The translations under genes were made by a program, and so were the position numbers. Below the pieces are notes generated by a model that worked only from the letters and a program-made list of their open reading frames with translations, made no database searches and was not told where the DNA came from. This document shows positions 45,728 to 56,495 of a DNA stretch of 64,000 nt, piece by piece. The stretch comes from Morchella semilibera (lineage: Eukaryota > Ascomycota > Pezizomycetes > Pezizales > Morchellaceae): the NCBI GenBank assembly GCA_009192285.1, contig CM018604.1, forward strand, positions 4,869,746-4,933,745, given 5' to 3'. Numbering within the stretch: the first letter of the stretch is position 1; each line of letters begins with the position of its first letter.

Positions 45728-48221
45728 ATACAGCGAAAGAAAAACACCTGCCCACTCAAATAGTCAGATAGATATTCAACCTCCTAAGCAACAGGAAAGC
45801 TTCGCTAGCCTTTGATGGGCAACAAGAACCTATGTCAACAATAGCAACAGGAATCTCACAGGGAAGTCCAACATCACCGATTCTTTTTCTTCTCTACTTA
45901 TCACCACTCTTCGATATTCTTCAACGCCAGTTTCGTCACCAACAAATACCCAGCTATATTGATAATATTGGCATGATAATGGTGGGGAAAGATGAGAGTT
46001 CGAACTGCAGACTCTTGGAGAGAATGGCACAGCTAGCTGTTACATGTAGTGAAGCTAATGCTCTGGCTTTTGACAACCCCAAAACAGAACTACTCCACTT
46101 CCACAACAAACGAACCACAAACACTACAGATACAGCTAAGGTCAGAATGCCTGATGGTACTCTGGTTCAGGGCAGTGATACACTAAGATAGTTGAGAGTT
46201 TGGTTTAATAGGAAGCTATCTTTCAAACATCATGTCAAAACTAAAGCGGCTTCAGCAATGAGGGCATTTCTTGCACTCGCCGGGTTGGGAAATACAGAGA
46301 AAGGGCTGAATCAAACAGCTCTCAGACAGCTCTATTAGACTTGCGTCACTACAATCAGTGATTTTGGTGCAGAAGTCTGGTGGAACGGACAGATAGGATA
46401 CAAAATGCAACTTCAGAAGATACAAAACAATGCGATGAGAAGTATCACTAGTGCTTTCAGAACAACACCAATATCAGCACTCCAGGCAGGAGCTGCATTG
46501 CTATCCATAGAGATCAGGCTTGACCTCCAACAACAGAAATATGCTCTACGCATTCTAAGCATGCCGGCCACCCACCCTATTAGCACCTTCAGCCCGGATT
46601 CATTTCCAAGTAAACAGGAATCAGGAAGAGAGGAAGATCCTACAGCTACTCCATGGCACTCTGCTGGTGCTAGGCCGCAGTACCCGTCCAGGTTACACCA
46701 GATCCTAAAACAAAGTCAGCGATTGGATTCAACCTCAAAGTCTGGTGGAGGACATAGATACAATTGCCTGTCCCCCATGGCATCAGAACATCATAGACAT
46801 CCAGATTAATACGACGGATAAAAATACAGCAGCAAAGAACTATAGAGGAACAACTCAGGGGAATTACAACAACTTACACCGTTTGGTATTTTACTCTGAT
46901 GGATCCCTAATGGAAGGAAAAGCTGGGGCTGGAGTCGTTGACATTCGAGGCAACGAAATAGTAGTGGAACAATTCTACCATCTCGGAAAAGAGGTGGAAG
47001 TCTTTGATTGCAAGCTTTACGCAATAACTCAAGCTATATATCTTGCGTGGAAAGAGATCAGGAATTCACGTTACTCCACAATTGATGTCTGGATCTATTC
47101 AGACAACGAGGCAGCAATACGGAGAATGAAAATACCTGAATCATTCCTATGCCAACACTGGGTTCAACTAGCAAGATCAAACCTATTGGAACTTGAAGCA
47201 CTAAATATCAAAACACATATCCACTGAGTACCAGGATATGTGGAGGTGGATGGCAACGAACATGCAGACAAGTTGGCAAAAAGAGGGGCACAGGGTGAAA
47301 GGGTCAAACCAGATGCAAGGGTATCAATCACCCACTTGAAGAGGAAAATCAAGGAGCAGTCTATGGCTACCTGAAGAGAGAACTGGAAAACTATAAAGAA
47401 AGGAAGGAGCTACAGAGGTGCTCCCTCTTCCAAGATGTCTGCACTACTTCGTCGAAACATACCAACGAAACTTGCAAGAACAATTACCCAAATGCGAATA
47501 GGCCATGGATACACCAAATCCTCCCCATCCAGAATACCAACAACAAACATTGATAGAGCCGAATGCAGGTGTACGTACTTACAGGAAACCCCAACTCACC
47601 TGCTACTTTACTGCAAACAACATCCACTACAAGAACTCAAAAAGGATCTTACCGCCACAATCAAACCAATGCCACTCAACTGGATGACCGCCATGAATAC
47701 AGACAAATGACTTCAGGCAACCATCGATACATTTCTTCTACCATCCCAGATCACCACTAGAAACTGGACGCTAGGGGAGAGGGATGGAGATAGAGGAGAA
47801 CACGTAGGATGGGGTAGACTTGGGGAGGAAGGAGAAAGAGAAAGAGAAGGATAGTCACCAAAGTCCTTGCACCTATCGTTGGAAGCTTGAATAGAGAGTA
47901 CAACATGCATGATAACCTTGAAAGAGGATTGATAGGAACATACATGGCTGTGAGTAGGATTCGCTTTATAAAAAAGATAATATATTACCGTGATGATTGG
48001 ATTCTTTTTTTGTATGCCATATCTGGATTTGGATGCAAGCAGTATGAGTCATAAATAAATAAATAAATAAATATATACTAGCTCACACCCCTGTCCAGGG
48101 ATGAGTAATAACTCGTATAACAGAAAACCATGGAAACCTAAAGTCCAAAACAGAAACTCGTAGCACCAAAACCATTCCACAATATCTTTCCCTCCATCGC
48201 AGTCTGTAGTACGCTGTGATA

Positions 48222-48827
48222 CGAAGAGATCCATCAGCTTTCTTAACAAACAACACTAGGGCCCCAGCAGAGGAGCTGGCGGGAATAAAACCCCTGGAGA
48301 GATTTTCGCGGATATAGTCCCTTAATGCTAATAGCTTGTCCCTAGACATGCCATAAAGGGGACCAGGTGATGGTTCCTTTCCTTCTTTCAGAGGGATCCT
48401 GTGGTCGTAATGGTGGCACGGTAGTAAATATGTCGCCAGAGCTCCACCGAATATACCCAACCGGCCGCGACAGCGTTCAGGAATCCTTTGTTTCTATTTG
48501 TCCGTTGCGGCATCGTTAAAGGCTTTTTCGATTTCATAGAGAGTTATGCTACAGATCTCTAGCTTCATGTGGTCGGCAAAGCGACTAAAGAGAACGGAGC
48601 TGATCATATAGGTTGGGGGTTTGATGCCCAGAATAATATCGGTAATAGTTGTAGAGTTGCAGTTGTTTTTACAGAACTCTGAGTTAAAAGCTACAATATT
48701 GGCCTTAAATTTAAGGAAGGCATCGTGATGTTGTAGCCAAGGAGTACCGAGAACCAGGGGGTACTGTCCCAGTTTGATGATAAAAAGCGGAATGTGTTCT
48801 TGATGTGAGCCAATAACTAGGGGGACT
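48222..48827 (-). pseudogene. F2 relic: protease and N-terminal RT
   Basis: On the minus strand: the region after the DTGA motif (FIIKLGQYPLVLGTPWLQHHD), the linker ([13 protein letters not shown]) and the start of RT ([37 protein letters not shown], then FVKKADGSL). It matches F1 at about 16845-17455 and keeps the Trp that is a stop in F1. The protease active site itself and the end of gag are missing beyond 48827, where a B LTR is joined. Confidence 0.8.
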
Positions 48828-50404
48828 GTTACCAGATTTGGAGACAGGAAGACCAGCAAAGCCTCCCTATGCTACTAAACTCCCAATTGGTGTCCCAGAG
48901 AGGTACAATAGTGCCAGTATGGACCAGATTGTGTAGTTGCGGAATCACTAGTTAAAAAATACGTTTTCACCCCGAAAATAACTCCTGGAGTGTCAAAGCG
49001 CCGGCACAGCTGCTCAGGACACCGGTGGGTATATGAGGGAGCAGCAATTCAGGTTTGAGACCAATCGGACCAAAACTGATCAAACGGCGAAGGTCTTGAG
49101 AAAGCTGACGCTGGTGACTTCTTGTCCCGGTGTCTTGGCATCGGTCCCGAGGGTTCGGTAGTCGAAGCGCTGTTTTGATTGTTTAGGAATGGTTAAGCGA
49201 GGGAGGGGTGTATTAAAAGAGGTTGTCGTCATTAGGTTCTAGGAAGTTCGATGGCGTGATGGATTTGTAATGTAAATAGCGGAGATGGTGGGGAGGAATA
49301 CAAGGTGTGGTTGCGATGGGTTTCTGTGGGTTTCTATGAACTGCTGTATGAGTCATATCGGATCAGTGGAGTGGAAGTGTTAAATAGCGGGGTTAGATGT
49401 TTTCCTTAGTTCTTTCTTTCTTTTCTCTCTGTCTCGTCTTCCTGTCATCCCGGTACATAGGAATCTACTCCTATTTCTAAGCCATAGCATCTCGTACCAA
49501 ATACTTGATCCTCTGACGAGAGGAGACTCATAGCATCTCTCATCGTTCTCGTTGAGGTCCATCTGGTCCTCACTCTCCCTGCTCTGTGCCCTTGTGCCTT
49601 TGCCCTTGCTTTTGCTTTCACCGGTGCCTGTGCTTGTGCTTGCCCGGTGTTACCTTTGTCTTCGTCGGTCTCCTCGTCGCTAGACTGTGCTCCTCGGGTC
49701 CTTCTGCGTCATCATTTACATCTTCTTCTTTGCGTCGGGTTACTCCGTCACACTTATCAGGGAAAGGTAAGACTACCCGACACCTCCGGTACCTAATCGT
49801 TGATAGTCCTAATGTTGAGCCATGATCCTTAGTGATAGATAACGATGCGGGGAAAGAGTTTGCGAGTGAAGTCGAGGCCCGGTACCAAGCAGTTATCAGG
49901 TAGGCTGACTCCGGCACTTCCCCGCTGACGAAAAACTGAGTACATGCAGTAGCGCAATGTAACATGAGGGATTTTAAAAGGCGTTGTGAACGTTGGCGTT
50001 GGTGTTTGGTTTCCTTGGCGATTATCAGGGTCTTCTGGGTCTCCCACATATTGGTTGTAATGATAGTTCTTAGTCCGCGTGACATTTGCGCGGGATATAA
50101 ATACAGTGTCATTCTCCGACTTTCTTGAAATCATCATCGACGAAGAAAGAGTCTTAACGATATAAACCTATTACTTCTATACGCTCTTAGTGATTCTTGA
50201 AAATATCTACCTGAACCAATCTTCGTGTTAAGCCTTACCCAACTCTATACGACTTTCTATACTCGTCGGACTAGCATCGGGCAACGGAGATTCTAGTTAC
50301 GTTTAGACTGAAGTGACCCCGTTCCTTTCTGCCTCTGCAGTTAGCGTTTCGGACTCTGAGCTCTTCACAGTACTACTCTAGTAGTCTGGTGCGATACCCT
50401 AATA
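48828..50404 (+). repeat. Family B LTR split by A6
   Basis: Starts TGTTACCAGATTTGG and ends GATACCCTAATA, with A6 inserted. Flanks do not match (GGGAC left, GGGGG right). F2 sequence lies on the left and element I integrase on the right. This fits a chimeric LTR left by recombination between two B LTRs, with loss of the DNA between them. TATA region near 50093-50103. Confidence 0.85.
49123..49752 (+). repeat. A6: family A solo LTR in a B LTR
   Basis: 630 bp, TGTCCCGGTGTC to CTCCGTCACA, flanked by CTTCT (49118-49122) and CTTAT (49753-49757), one mismatch. The B LTR sequence continues in register across it. Confidence 0.92.
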
Positions 50405-53189
50405 GGGGGGCAATTTCCAACCGTTCGCAGAGAGCCTTCCAGAACTCAGCAGTAAACTGTGTCCCTCGATCGGAAACGATAGTCTCGGGTAACCCATGTA
50501 TCTTCCATACCTGCTCCAGGTATAGACGAGACAGATCTCTGGCGTTAACATTTTCCGTCGTAGGAATCAAATGCTTCATTTTTGTCAACCGATCCACCAC
50601 TACTAGAATGGTGTTAAATCCCTGACTCTCCGGGAGTCCTGTTACAAAATCCATCGTGACATCCGTCCAGGGTCCTTTGGGCACCGATAATGGGCATAGA
50701 ACTCCTTGTAGGGGGTTGTGGTTTGTCTTGCCTCGCCGACAGGTATGACAGTTCTGGACATCGCGGTCTGTATATTTCCGCATGGTCGGCCAATAATATT
50801 CCCGACTAAGAAGTTCCAAAGTCTTTGATCGTCCAGGATGCCCAGCCGAAGGTTTATCTTGATACTCCCACAGCAGATAGAGTTTGAGCTCGTCAAAGTC
50901 AGGGACATAAAGGGTATTTCGATAAAGCAATAACCCCTCCTCGCTCTCTCGGCACTCGCCCAACGAAATCTCTTTCGATTGCCGAACACCATCCCGAAGC
51001 ATAGATAGGACTTTGTTCGGAAAGCTATCACACTGGTAAGCTTTGTTAAATAAATCGAGTACGGAGGACGATCCTTCAGCGGGTTCATTTGACAAAGAGC
51101 CCGCTAACAAACTTAGCTTTGTATCCAAATTCTCTTTCTTCAGAACCACTCGACTTTGCTGTTCCAATCTCTCGTCCCCTTCCTTGGGTAAATCTTTAGA
51201 TCTTCTAGTCAGAATATCAACCTTCCTTTCCTGCTTCCCGGGCCTGTATTGAATAACAAAATTGAATCGAGACAAAAACTCCGCCCAACGAGTTTGCCGC
51301 CGATTGAGCAATTTGGTTGACATAAAGTACTCAAGATTATGATGGTCTGTGAGCACTTTGACTTGAAATTGAGCTGTCTCCAAGTGAGGTCTCCATTCTT
51401 CAAAACAACGAATGATCGCCAGCAATTCTTTGTCATAAATCTCATAATTGCATTCCGCTGGCGAATGTGTCTTGGAGAAGAAAGCAACTGGGTGGAGTAT
51501 TCCTTCATCATCCCGTTGTGACAATATCCCTACTGACACGTAGTCTGATGCATCTGTCTCCACAATAAATTCCTTCTCAGGATCCTGGTGCATCAGCACT
51601 GGAACGGTGGTAAAGGCAGTTTTGAGTTTTTGGAAAGCTTGCTCGACCTTCTGAGTCCACTCAAATCGCACATGTTTTTTTGTAAGGGCAGTCAATGGCC
51701 GAGCCACTCGGGAATAAGCATAAATAAAGCGTCGGTAAAAATTGGCAAACCCAAGAAACTCTTGAACCTCCTTCACTGTCTTCGGCGCCTCCCAGTCCAC
51801 AATTGTCTGTACCTTCGCAGGATCTATTTTCATTCCTCCAGGGGTCAAAATCATGCCCAAATATTTTGTTTCTTGTACGCTAAATTCGCATTTCTCCGGT
51901 TTCAAATGAACCTCATTGGCTTCCAGAGCTTCCAATACATGTCGCACGTCTTGTTGATGTTGCTCCAAGGTTTCCGAATAAATGAGAATATCATCCAGAT
52001 AAGCAGTAGCGCAACGGTCCAGAAAGGGGCGAAGAATATCGTTAATCCAACGTTGAAAGGTGGCAGGAGCATTAGTTAGACCAAAAGGCATTACCAAATA
52101 TTCCCAATGTCCATAGCGTGTTCGAAAAGCCGTTTTCCACTCGTCCCCTTCTTTAATCCTAATCTGATTATATCCCCATCGTAGGTCCAGCTTGGTAAAA
52201 TAATTAGCGCGGGCTAAGTTGGCCATCGTCTCTGGTGTAAGGGGAAGAGGGTATCGATCCTTAACCGTAATAGCATTTAGCTTTCGATAATCAACACACA
52301 AGCGTAAGGAACCATCAGCCTTTTTAACGAACAGCACCGGGGCCCCAGCTGGAGAATTGCTAGACCTAAGAAATCTTTTCTGCAAATTATCGGTCAAATA
52401 ATCCCTCAACGCCTTCAACTCTTCCCGTGACATACTATACATGGGACCAAAGGGTGGTGCTGTTCCTTCCTGAAGTTTGATCTCATGGTCATAGGGGCGA
52501 TGTGGTGGTAGTCGAGAGGCATTGGTCTCATCAAACAACTGTCGAAACCGCTGATAATTAATTGGAATCGTTCCATCAGGGTTGGCAGGCATCTCCAATA
52601 TTTTATTGACAGCATAGAGAGTGGTCGAATAAATTTGCACAGTGGGGTCTTGCGAAAGTTTCTTAAACGATCGAGGAGTGATTGCCAAAATATTTGTAAC
52701 AGGCCTTTCTGGCGGTGAAGTTGAAATTCCTCGAGCAACAATAGGTTTGTGGTTGGCTATGCAATGTTCAAGACACATTGATGATTGGAAGCGAATCTCA
52801 TTCCTTCCACTATCAATCAAAACTCCATGTTTCCTCAGCCAAGGTATTCCCATCACGATCGGGTAATGTCCCAACTTTGTAACAAAGAAAGGACACTCCT
52901 CCACATGTCCATTAATTTCCAACTCCAACGTTACCTTCCTGGTCACCTTCCCGGACTCAATAGGCCTTCCATCAATCACATCAATCTCCCTCTCAGTCCT
53001 CAGATTTTTCATCTTTAATTCATGGCGGCGCACAAAGTCTTCATCAATAAATGCATATCCCGACGCTCCAGTATCAATCAAGGCATAGGTGGGTACAATA
53101 GATTTTTTATTTTGTGAAATAGAACATACTACAATCAGTTGATTCCCATCCATCTCCCCCTCTGATACTGAAAACGTCGAAATAGACAC
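50405..53189 (-). CDS. Element I pol, truncated in integrase
   Basis: Over 920 open codons. Protease (IDTGASGYAFIDEDF), RT ([42 protein letters not shown]), RNase H ([13 protein letters not shown]), linker (KKENLDTKLSLLAGSL), zinc finger (HPGRSKTLELL...CHTCRRGK) and integrase core with DFVTGLP and SDRGTQF. It ends after CERLEIA, where the B LTR joins, so the catalytic glutamate is lost. The frame has no ATG at its start: it is open upstream past 53230, in the -1 frame relative to gag and overlapping gag's 3' end. It would therefore be made as a gag-pol fusion by frameshifting. The coordinates follow the first usable codon, a GTG, which is probably not a real start. No stops within, unlike B, D and F. 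Confidence 0.9.
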
Positions 53190-53227
53190 CTGAGAGAAAA
53201 CCCTTGGAGGTCCCTGGACTAAGCCGC

Positions 53228-54469
53228 CTAGGCCAGGGACGAATCTTTTAACTCCTCCTCATCCGAAAACATTTCCTCCTCTTTTTCCTTCTTCTCCTTC
53301 TTCGCTTCCAACAACGCTCCCCTCATCCTAGGTACTGCCCTCCCCGAGGGCGAAAGCTTACAGTCCCTAACCAAATGTCCAACCCCCCCGCAGTAATAAC
53401 AACGATTCTCCACACGACGTGCTTCCCTTTCTCGGGGATCTGGGCGACGATAACTGTTAGACAAGTCCATAGGGACAGCTCCCCCAGGAGTGTAGGAAGG
53501 GTGGGCCGCTGGCGCAGCATTCTTCGGTGGTGGTTGGGGGGGCCTTTGTACGACTGGGGATGTTGCTGGTGCAACGGGGGGACGAGGAGCAAAGGGGCGT
53601 GGAGTAGGGGCACTTGGAATCTGAAAACGAAATCTCCCCATCCTGGCCTGTAGCGCCTGTTGCTTATTATCAAGACGCTGAAGGAGCAGCCCGCAGTCCT
53701 TAATCGTGGTCGGTGTTTCATTTTGAATCATCAGGGCCATCAAGTCTTGGTTAAGCCCTTCCAAAAGACATTCAATCTTCGCCGCCTCGTTGAACTCAGA
53801 GTCAGCAGCATACCGCTGAAATTCTGCAAAATACTCAGAGAAGGTGCGTTGGCGCTGTCTGATCTCCCTCAAGTTGCGAGCAGCAGTGGCAGCGCAATCC
53901 GGATCCCCAAACGCATTATTCAAAATTTCAAAAAATTCCGCCATGGAATCGAGAGCGATTCTTTCATCCGTAATATAAACTAAAAATTGATCCGCCGCCG
54001 GTCCTTCCAATCGAGAAATAGAATACGCCAATTGTTGAGCCGAAGTAGGAAAACGATCAAGGTTAGCCGTAAGTATAATCTGTAGTTGTCTCTGAAAGGT
54101 CCGAAGAGTTTTGCGATCGCCCCGGTATTTCTCCGGGTCGGGATGTTTCTCTGACTTGGAGGGCTTGGTTAAGTCGTCATGGATCTCCTCTAGACCTCCT
54201 TTAACTCCTTCTTGCAACTTCTTAATCTTAGCCCGTAGTCCCTGGATTTCTTTATGGAACTCGGTCCGGCCTTGTTCGGATTCGGAGTGGTAGGAGGTGA
54301 GGTCGATCGCATATTGCTGAACCCCTCCGTGCGCTCTTCGGAGAAGGGCATACGCTTGTTTCGCTTCCTCCGTTGCGGTGGGGTCCACCTGAGGGTGAGC
54401 GACAAAGAACCCCTCGAGATCCGTATGGAGCTTTTGATAATCAAATGCATTGGTAGCAGGGGTAGTCAT
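53228..54469 (-). CDS. Element I gag
   Basis: 413 residues from the ATG at 54469 (MTTPATNAFDYQKL). Residues 1-110: helical region with Gln and Glu. Residues about 110-280: retrotransposon gag core (PDPEKYRGDRKTLRTFQRQL, FGDPDCAATAARNLREIRQ). Then a Pro-rich linker and the knuckle CYYCGGVGHLVRDC near 370, and a charged C terminus (KKEKKEKEEE). The stop is at 53228-53230, and the pol frame overlaps this end. No lesion seen. Gag forms the virus-like particle and binds RNA. Confidence 0.92.
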   Translation of the reverse strand: MTTPATNAFDYQKLHTDLEGFFVAHPQVDPTATEEAKQAYALLRRAHGGVQQYAIDLTSYHSESEQGRTEFHKEIQGLRAKIKKLQEGVKGGLEEIHDDLTKPSKSEKHPDPEKYRGDRKTLRTFQRQLQIILTANLDRFPTSAQQLAYSISRLEGPAADQFLVYITDERIALDSMAEFFEILNNAFGDPDCAATAARNLREIRQRQRTFSEYFAEFQRYAADSEFNEAAKIECLLEGLNQDLMALMIQNETPTTIKDCGLLLQRLDNKQQALQARMGRFRFQIPSAPTPRPFAPRPPVAPATSPVVQRPPQPPPKNAAPAAHPSYTPGGAVPMDLSNSYRRPDPREREARRVENRCYYCGGVGHLVRDCKLSPSGRAVPRMRGALLEAKKEKKEKEEEMFSDEEELKDSSLA

Positions 54470-54830
54470 GGTAAACTATAGTGCGAGGAACTCGGACTGT
54501 GCCAGTCGAGTAAGAGTGGTCTCGTTTTAGTGTGACGGAGTAACCCGACGCACAGAAGAAGATGACAATGATGACGCAGAGGGACTCGAGGAGCACAGTC
54601 TTCTCGACGAGGAGGCTGATGAAGACAGGGGCAACACCGGGCAGGTACAAGCACAAGCACCGGCGAAGACAAAGGCAGGGGCAAGGGCACAGGAGCACAG
54701 AGCAGGGAAACTGAGGACCGAATGGACCTCAACGAGAACGATGACAGATACTAGGAGTTTCCTCTTGACAGAGGACCGAGTCTTTGATACGAAAGGCTAT
54801 GGCTTAGAAATAGGAGTAGATTCCTATGTA

Positions 54831-56160
54831 CAGTCGTGTCCGCAAAGTCTTGGCACCCCTGATGACCCTGTCGAAGCTGAGTTCAAATAGTAATAACGAC
54901 AGCTGGATAACAATGACTACCACAAGAACTTCACTGATAGATATTTACATGTTGAAGAACATTTTACCACTTTGTATGACCACCTTCTGCAGCAATGACA
55001 GCCTCAATTCTTTCAGGCATCTGATCCACCAAATTGTCCAATACCTCTTGATCTATACTATTCCACTCCTCCTGCATCGCCTGCCACAATTCCTCCTGAC
55101 TGTGGGGTCTTTTCTCATTATTGGTGAATCGTTTTCGGAGTTTGACTTTTAAAAAATGCCAAGCATTCTCGATTGGATTGAGGTCTGGTGAATTAGGGGG
55201 TAGAGGCATCTTTTTAATGCCATACTCGGAATGGATGATATGATTGTATGGGCCAGCATGATAACGGGCATTGTCATCTACTACCTTTAGATTATCAACA
55301 GGAATACCTATTGATTGAATAAAAGGTACCAGGTGAGGTTTGTTGATCTCTGTCGCATATTGAACCCCGTTTAAACCCAATCGGTCCCGTTTCGATGTCC
55401 TCTCCTCTTCGGTACGCTGCCGGATACGTATAAGTGGTGTCCTTTTCCCGTGAATATACGCAGCCCAGCATCCTATAGAGACTCGCCCAGATCTAAAACT
55501 AGGAGCTAAATTCTTCTCTTGTAACTCCTGTCCAGGTCTAATTCTTATTTTTCTTCCTGGTTGATATGCTGTATATTCCACCTTAGCCTCATCCAACCAA
55601 ACTACTCTCTGCCACTCATTTAATTCCCCCCATTTTCTTCTTCTCCGGCACCATTCTAATCTTTTTGCTTTTTGGTCCGACTTCAAAAAAGGTTTTTTCC
55701 GTGGAACCACCAGCTTAAACCCTGCCGAATGGATGACTTTATCAACAGTAGTACGGCCAATAGTAGTGTTGCCAGGGCCGATGTGAAGATTGGAGACTAG
55801 TTCTGTAATTTGACATAGGGATGCGCTTGGATTCTCATCAACAATAGCTTCCACTGTTTTTTGGACTTTTTTTGTGATCTTGGTTGGTCTTCCGCATCGG
55901 GGTGCATCATGGACATGGCCTCGTTTCCGGTACCTTTTGACTACATGCCGGACTGTTGAAGGATTAAGGCCTGTTTGTTGTGCAATTTTCTTGTACCCTA
56001 AACCATAGTCTGCTAAGGCGGCTATATCTCTATTGCGATCATAACGGGTAGTTTGGGTAGTATGTGGAGGAGCCATTGTGTGTGGGCGGGGACTTTGTGT
56101 ATGGGCGGGGGTGTTGCAATCGCGGGGTTGCAGGGTGTCAAGACTTTGCGGATGCGGCTG
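54831..56160 (-). mobile_element. Tc1-like DNA transposon, apparently intact
   Basis: 1,330 bp inserted at TA (54829-54830 and 56161-56162). The terminal inverted repeats start CAGTCGTGTCCGCAAAGTCT at the left and, on the complement, CAGCCGCATCCGCAAAGTCT at the right: four mismatches in the first 20, then TG(G/A)CACCC. Removing it restores the A LTR exactly with a single TA. The single ORF is uninterrupted. Confidence 0.95.
54964..56076 (-). CDS. Tc1-type transposase (DD34E)
   Basis: 370 residues from the ATG at 56076 (MAPPHTTQTTRYDRN). The upstream 30 open codons lack an ATG. N-terminal helix-turn-helix at residues about 15-55 (IAALADYGLGYKKIAQQTGL, then STVRHVVKRYRKRG) and a second DNA-binding segment with GRPTKITKK. 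Catalytic triad: Asp in VVWLDEAKV, Asp in VVDDNARYH, and Glu in SPDLNPIENAW, with 34 residues between the last two, as in Tc1. Length fits the family. It cuts and pastes the element at TA sites. No stop or frameshift was seen, so activity is possible. Confidence 0.94.
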   Translation of the reverse strand: MAPPHTTQTTRYDRNRDIAALADYGLGYKKIAQQTGLNPSTVRHVVKRYRKRGHVHDAPRCGRPTKITKKVQKTVEAIVDENPSASLCQITELVSNLHIGPGNTTIGRTTVDKVIHSAGFKLVVPRKKPFLKSDQKAKRLEWCRRRRKWGELNEWQRVVWLDEAKVEYTAYQPGRKIRIRPGQELQEKNLAPSFRSGRVSIGCWAAYIHGKRTPLIRIRQRTEEERTSKRDRLGLNGVQYATEINKPHLVPFIQSIGIPVDNLKVVDDNARYHAGPYNHIIHSEYGIKKMPLPPNSPDLNPIENAWHFLKVKLRKRFTNNEKRPHSQEELWQAMQEEWNSIDQEVLDNLVDQMPERIEAVIAAEGGHTKW

Positions 56161-56495
56161 TACCAAGATAACAGGAAAACGAGACAGAGAGAAAAGAAAG
56201 AAAGAACTAAGGAAAATATCTATCCCCGCTATTTAACACACCTCCTCCACTCATCTGCTATGACTCACACTTTCGCTCATAGAACCCCATAGAAACCCGT
56301 CGCTACCACACCTCGTAATCCTCCCCACCATCTCCGCTATTCTACATTACCAATCCATCACGCCATCGAACCTCCTAGAACCTAATGATGACAACCTCCA
56401 ACTCGCGTTCCCCGATCTCGCTTAACATTACCACAACAATCATAACCATGTATCACCTACCGGACTGTCGCGACAGATGCCAAGACGCCGGGACA

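Larger units (their letters stand above)
43121..47854 (+). pseudogene. LINE-3 ORF2, broken
   Basis: The N terminus of the endonuclease is present (IQHNCARS), but a deletion near 43455 removes the part that holds GDLNSHHPWW and GSDHE. Stops arise near 43630, at 43951 (TGG to TGA), 46189 (TGG to TAG), about 46336 (CAG to TAG), 47225 (TGG to TGA) and near 47372 (TGG to TGA). The RT motif YIDD reads YIDN (GAT to AAT). RT is split by two solo LTRs. RNase H motifs remain recognisable at 46890-47290. Confidence 0.9.
41302..48072 (+). mobile_element. LINE-3: old LINE-1-family copy with two A solo LTRs inside
   Basis: A near full-length copy by ends (GCAATCCCACCTC to the AATA tail), older than LINE-1 and LINE-2. 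It is flanked by ATACCAGCCCATA (near 41289-41301) and ATACTAGCTCACA (near 48075-48087), a decayed duplication. About 520 bp of the endonuclease region are deleted near 43455. A4 (44191-44821) and A5 (45094-45727) lie inside RT. Many transitions have made stop codons. Confidence 0.9.
40861..48221 (-). repeat. D3: D-like solo LTR split by LINE-3
   Basis: Starts TGTTACAGAGCAAC at 40861 and continues to about 41301, then resumes near 48073 and ends CGCTGTGATA at 48221. Flanks are TGAAG (40856-40860) and CGAAG (48222-48226), a 5-bp duplication with one change, and the F2 RT frame matches up across it. The 40861-41301 part is divergent from element D's LTR but ends in the same ATAGCCGAATATAAATACC block. 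Confidence 0.82.
50405..56495 (-). mobile_element. Element I: Ty3/gypsy, 3' end lost, 5' LTR of family A
   Basis: Minus strand. 5' LTR 54531-56495 (family A, with a Tc1-like insertion), leader CTAAAACGAGACC, intact gag, long open pol that stops at the B LTR junction at 50405. The rest of the integrase, any chromodomain and the 3' LTR are absent. This element shows that family A LTRs belong to a Ty3/gypsy lineage close to D. Its coding parts are the best preserved of all LTR elements here. Confidence 0.88.
54531..56495 (-). repeat. A7: family A LTR, 5' LTR of element I, split by a Tc1-like transposon
   Basis: On the plus strand TGTGACGGAG at 54531 to GCCGGGACA at 56495. It directly precedes the element I leader and gag on the minus strand. 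The transposon sits at 54831-56160 in a TA. Outside it, at 56496, the sequence is F2 gag, so element I landed in F2. Confidence 0.88.

Noticed and set aside
53150-53240. A -1 slippery heptamer at the element I gag-pol overlap
   Set aside because: The frames overlap in the right sense, but I saw no good X XXY YYZ heptamer. GTTAAAA is present but does not fit, so no site is claimed.
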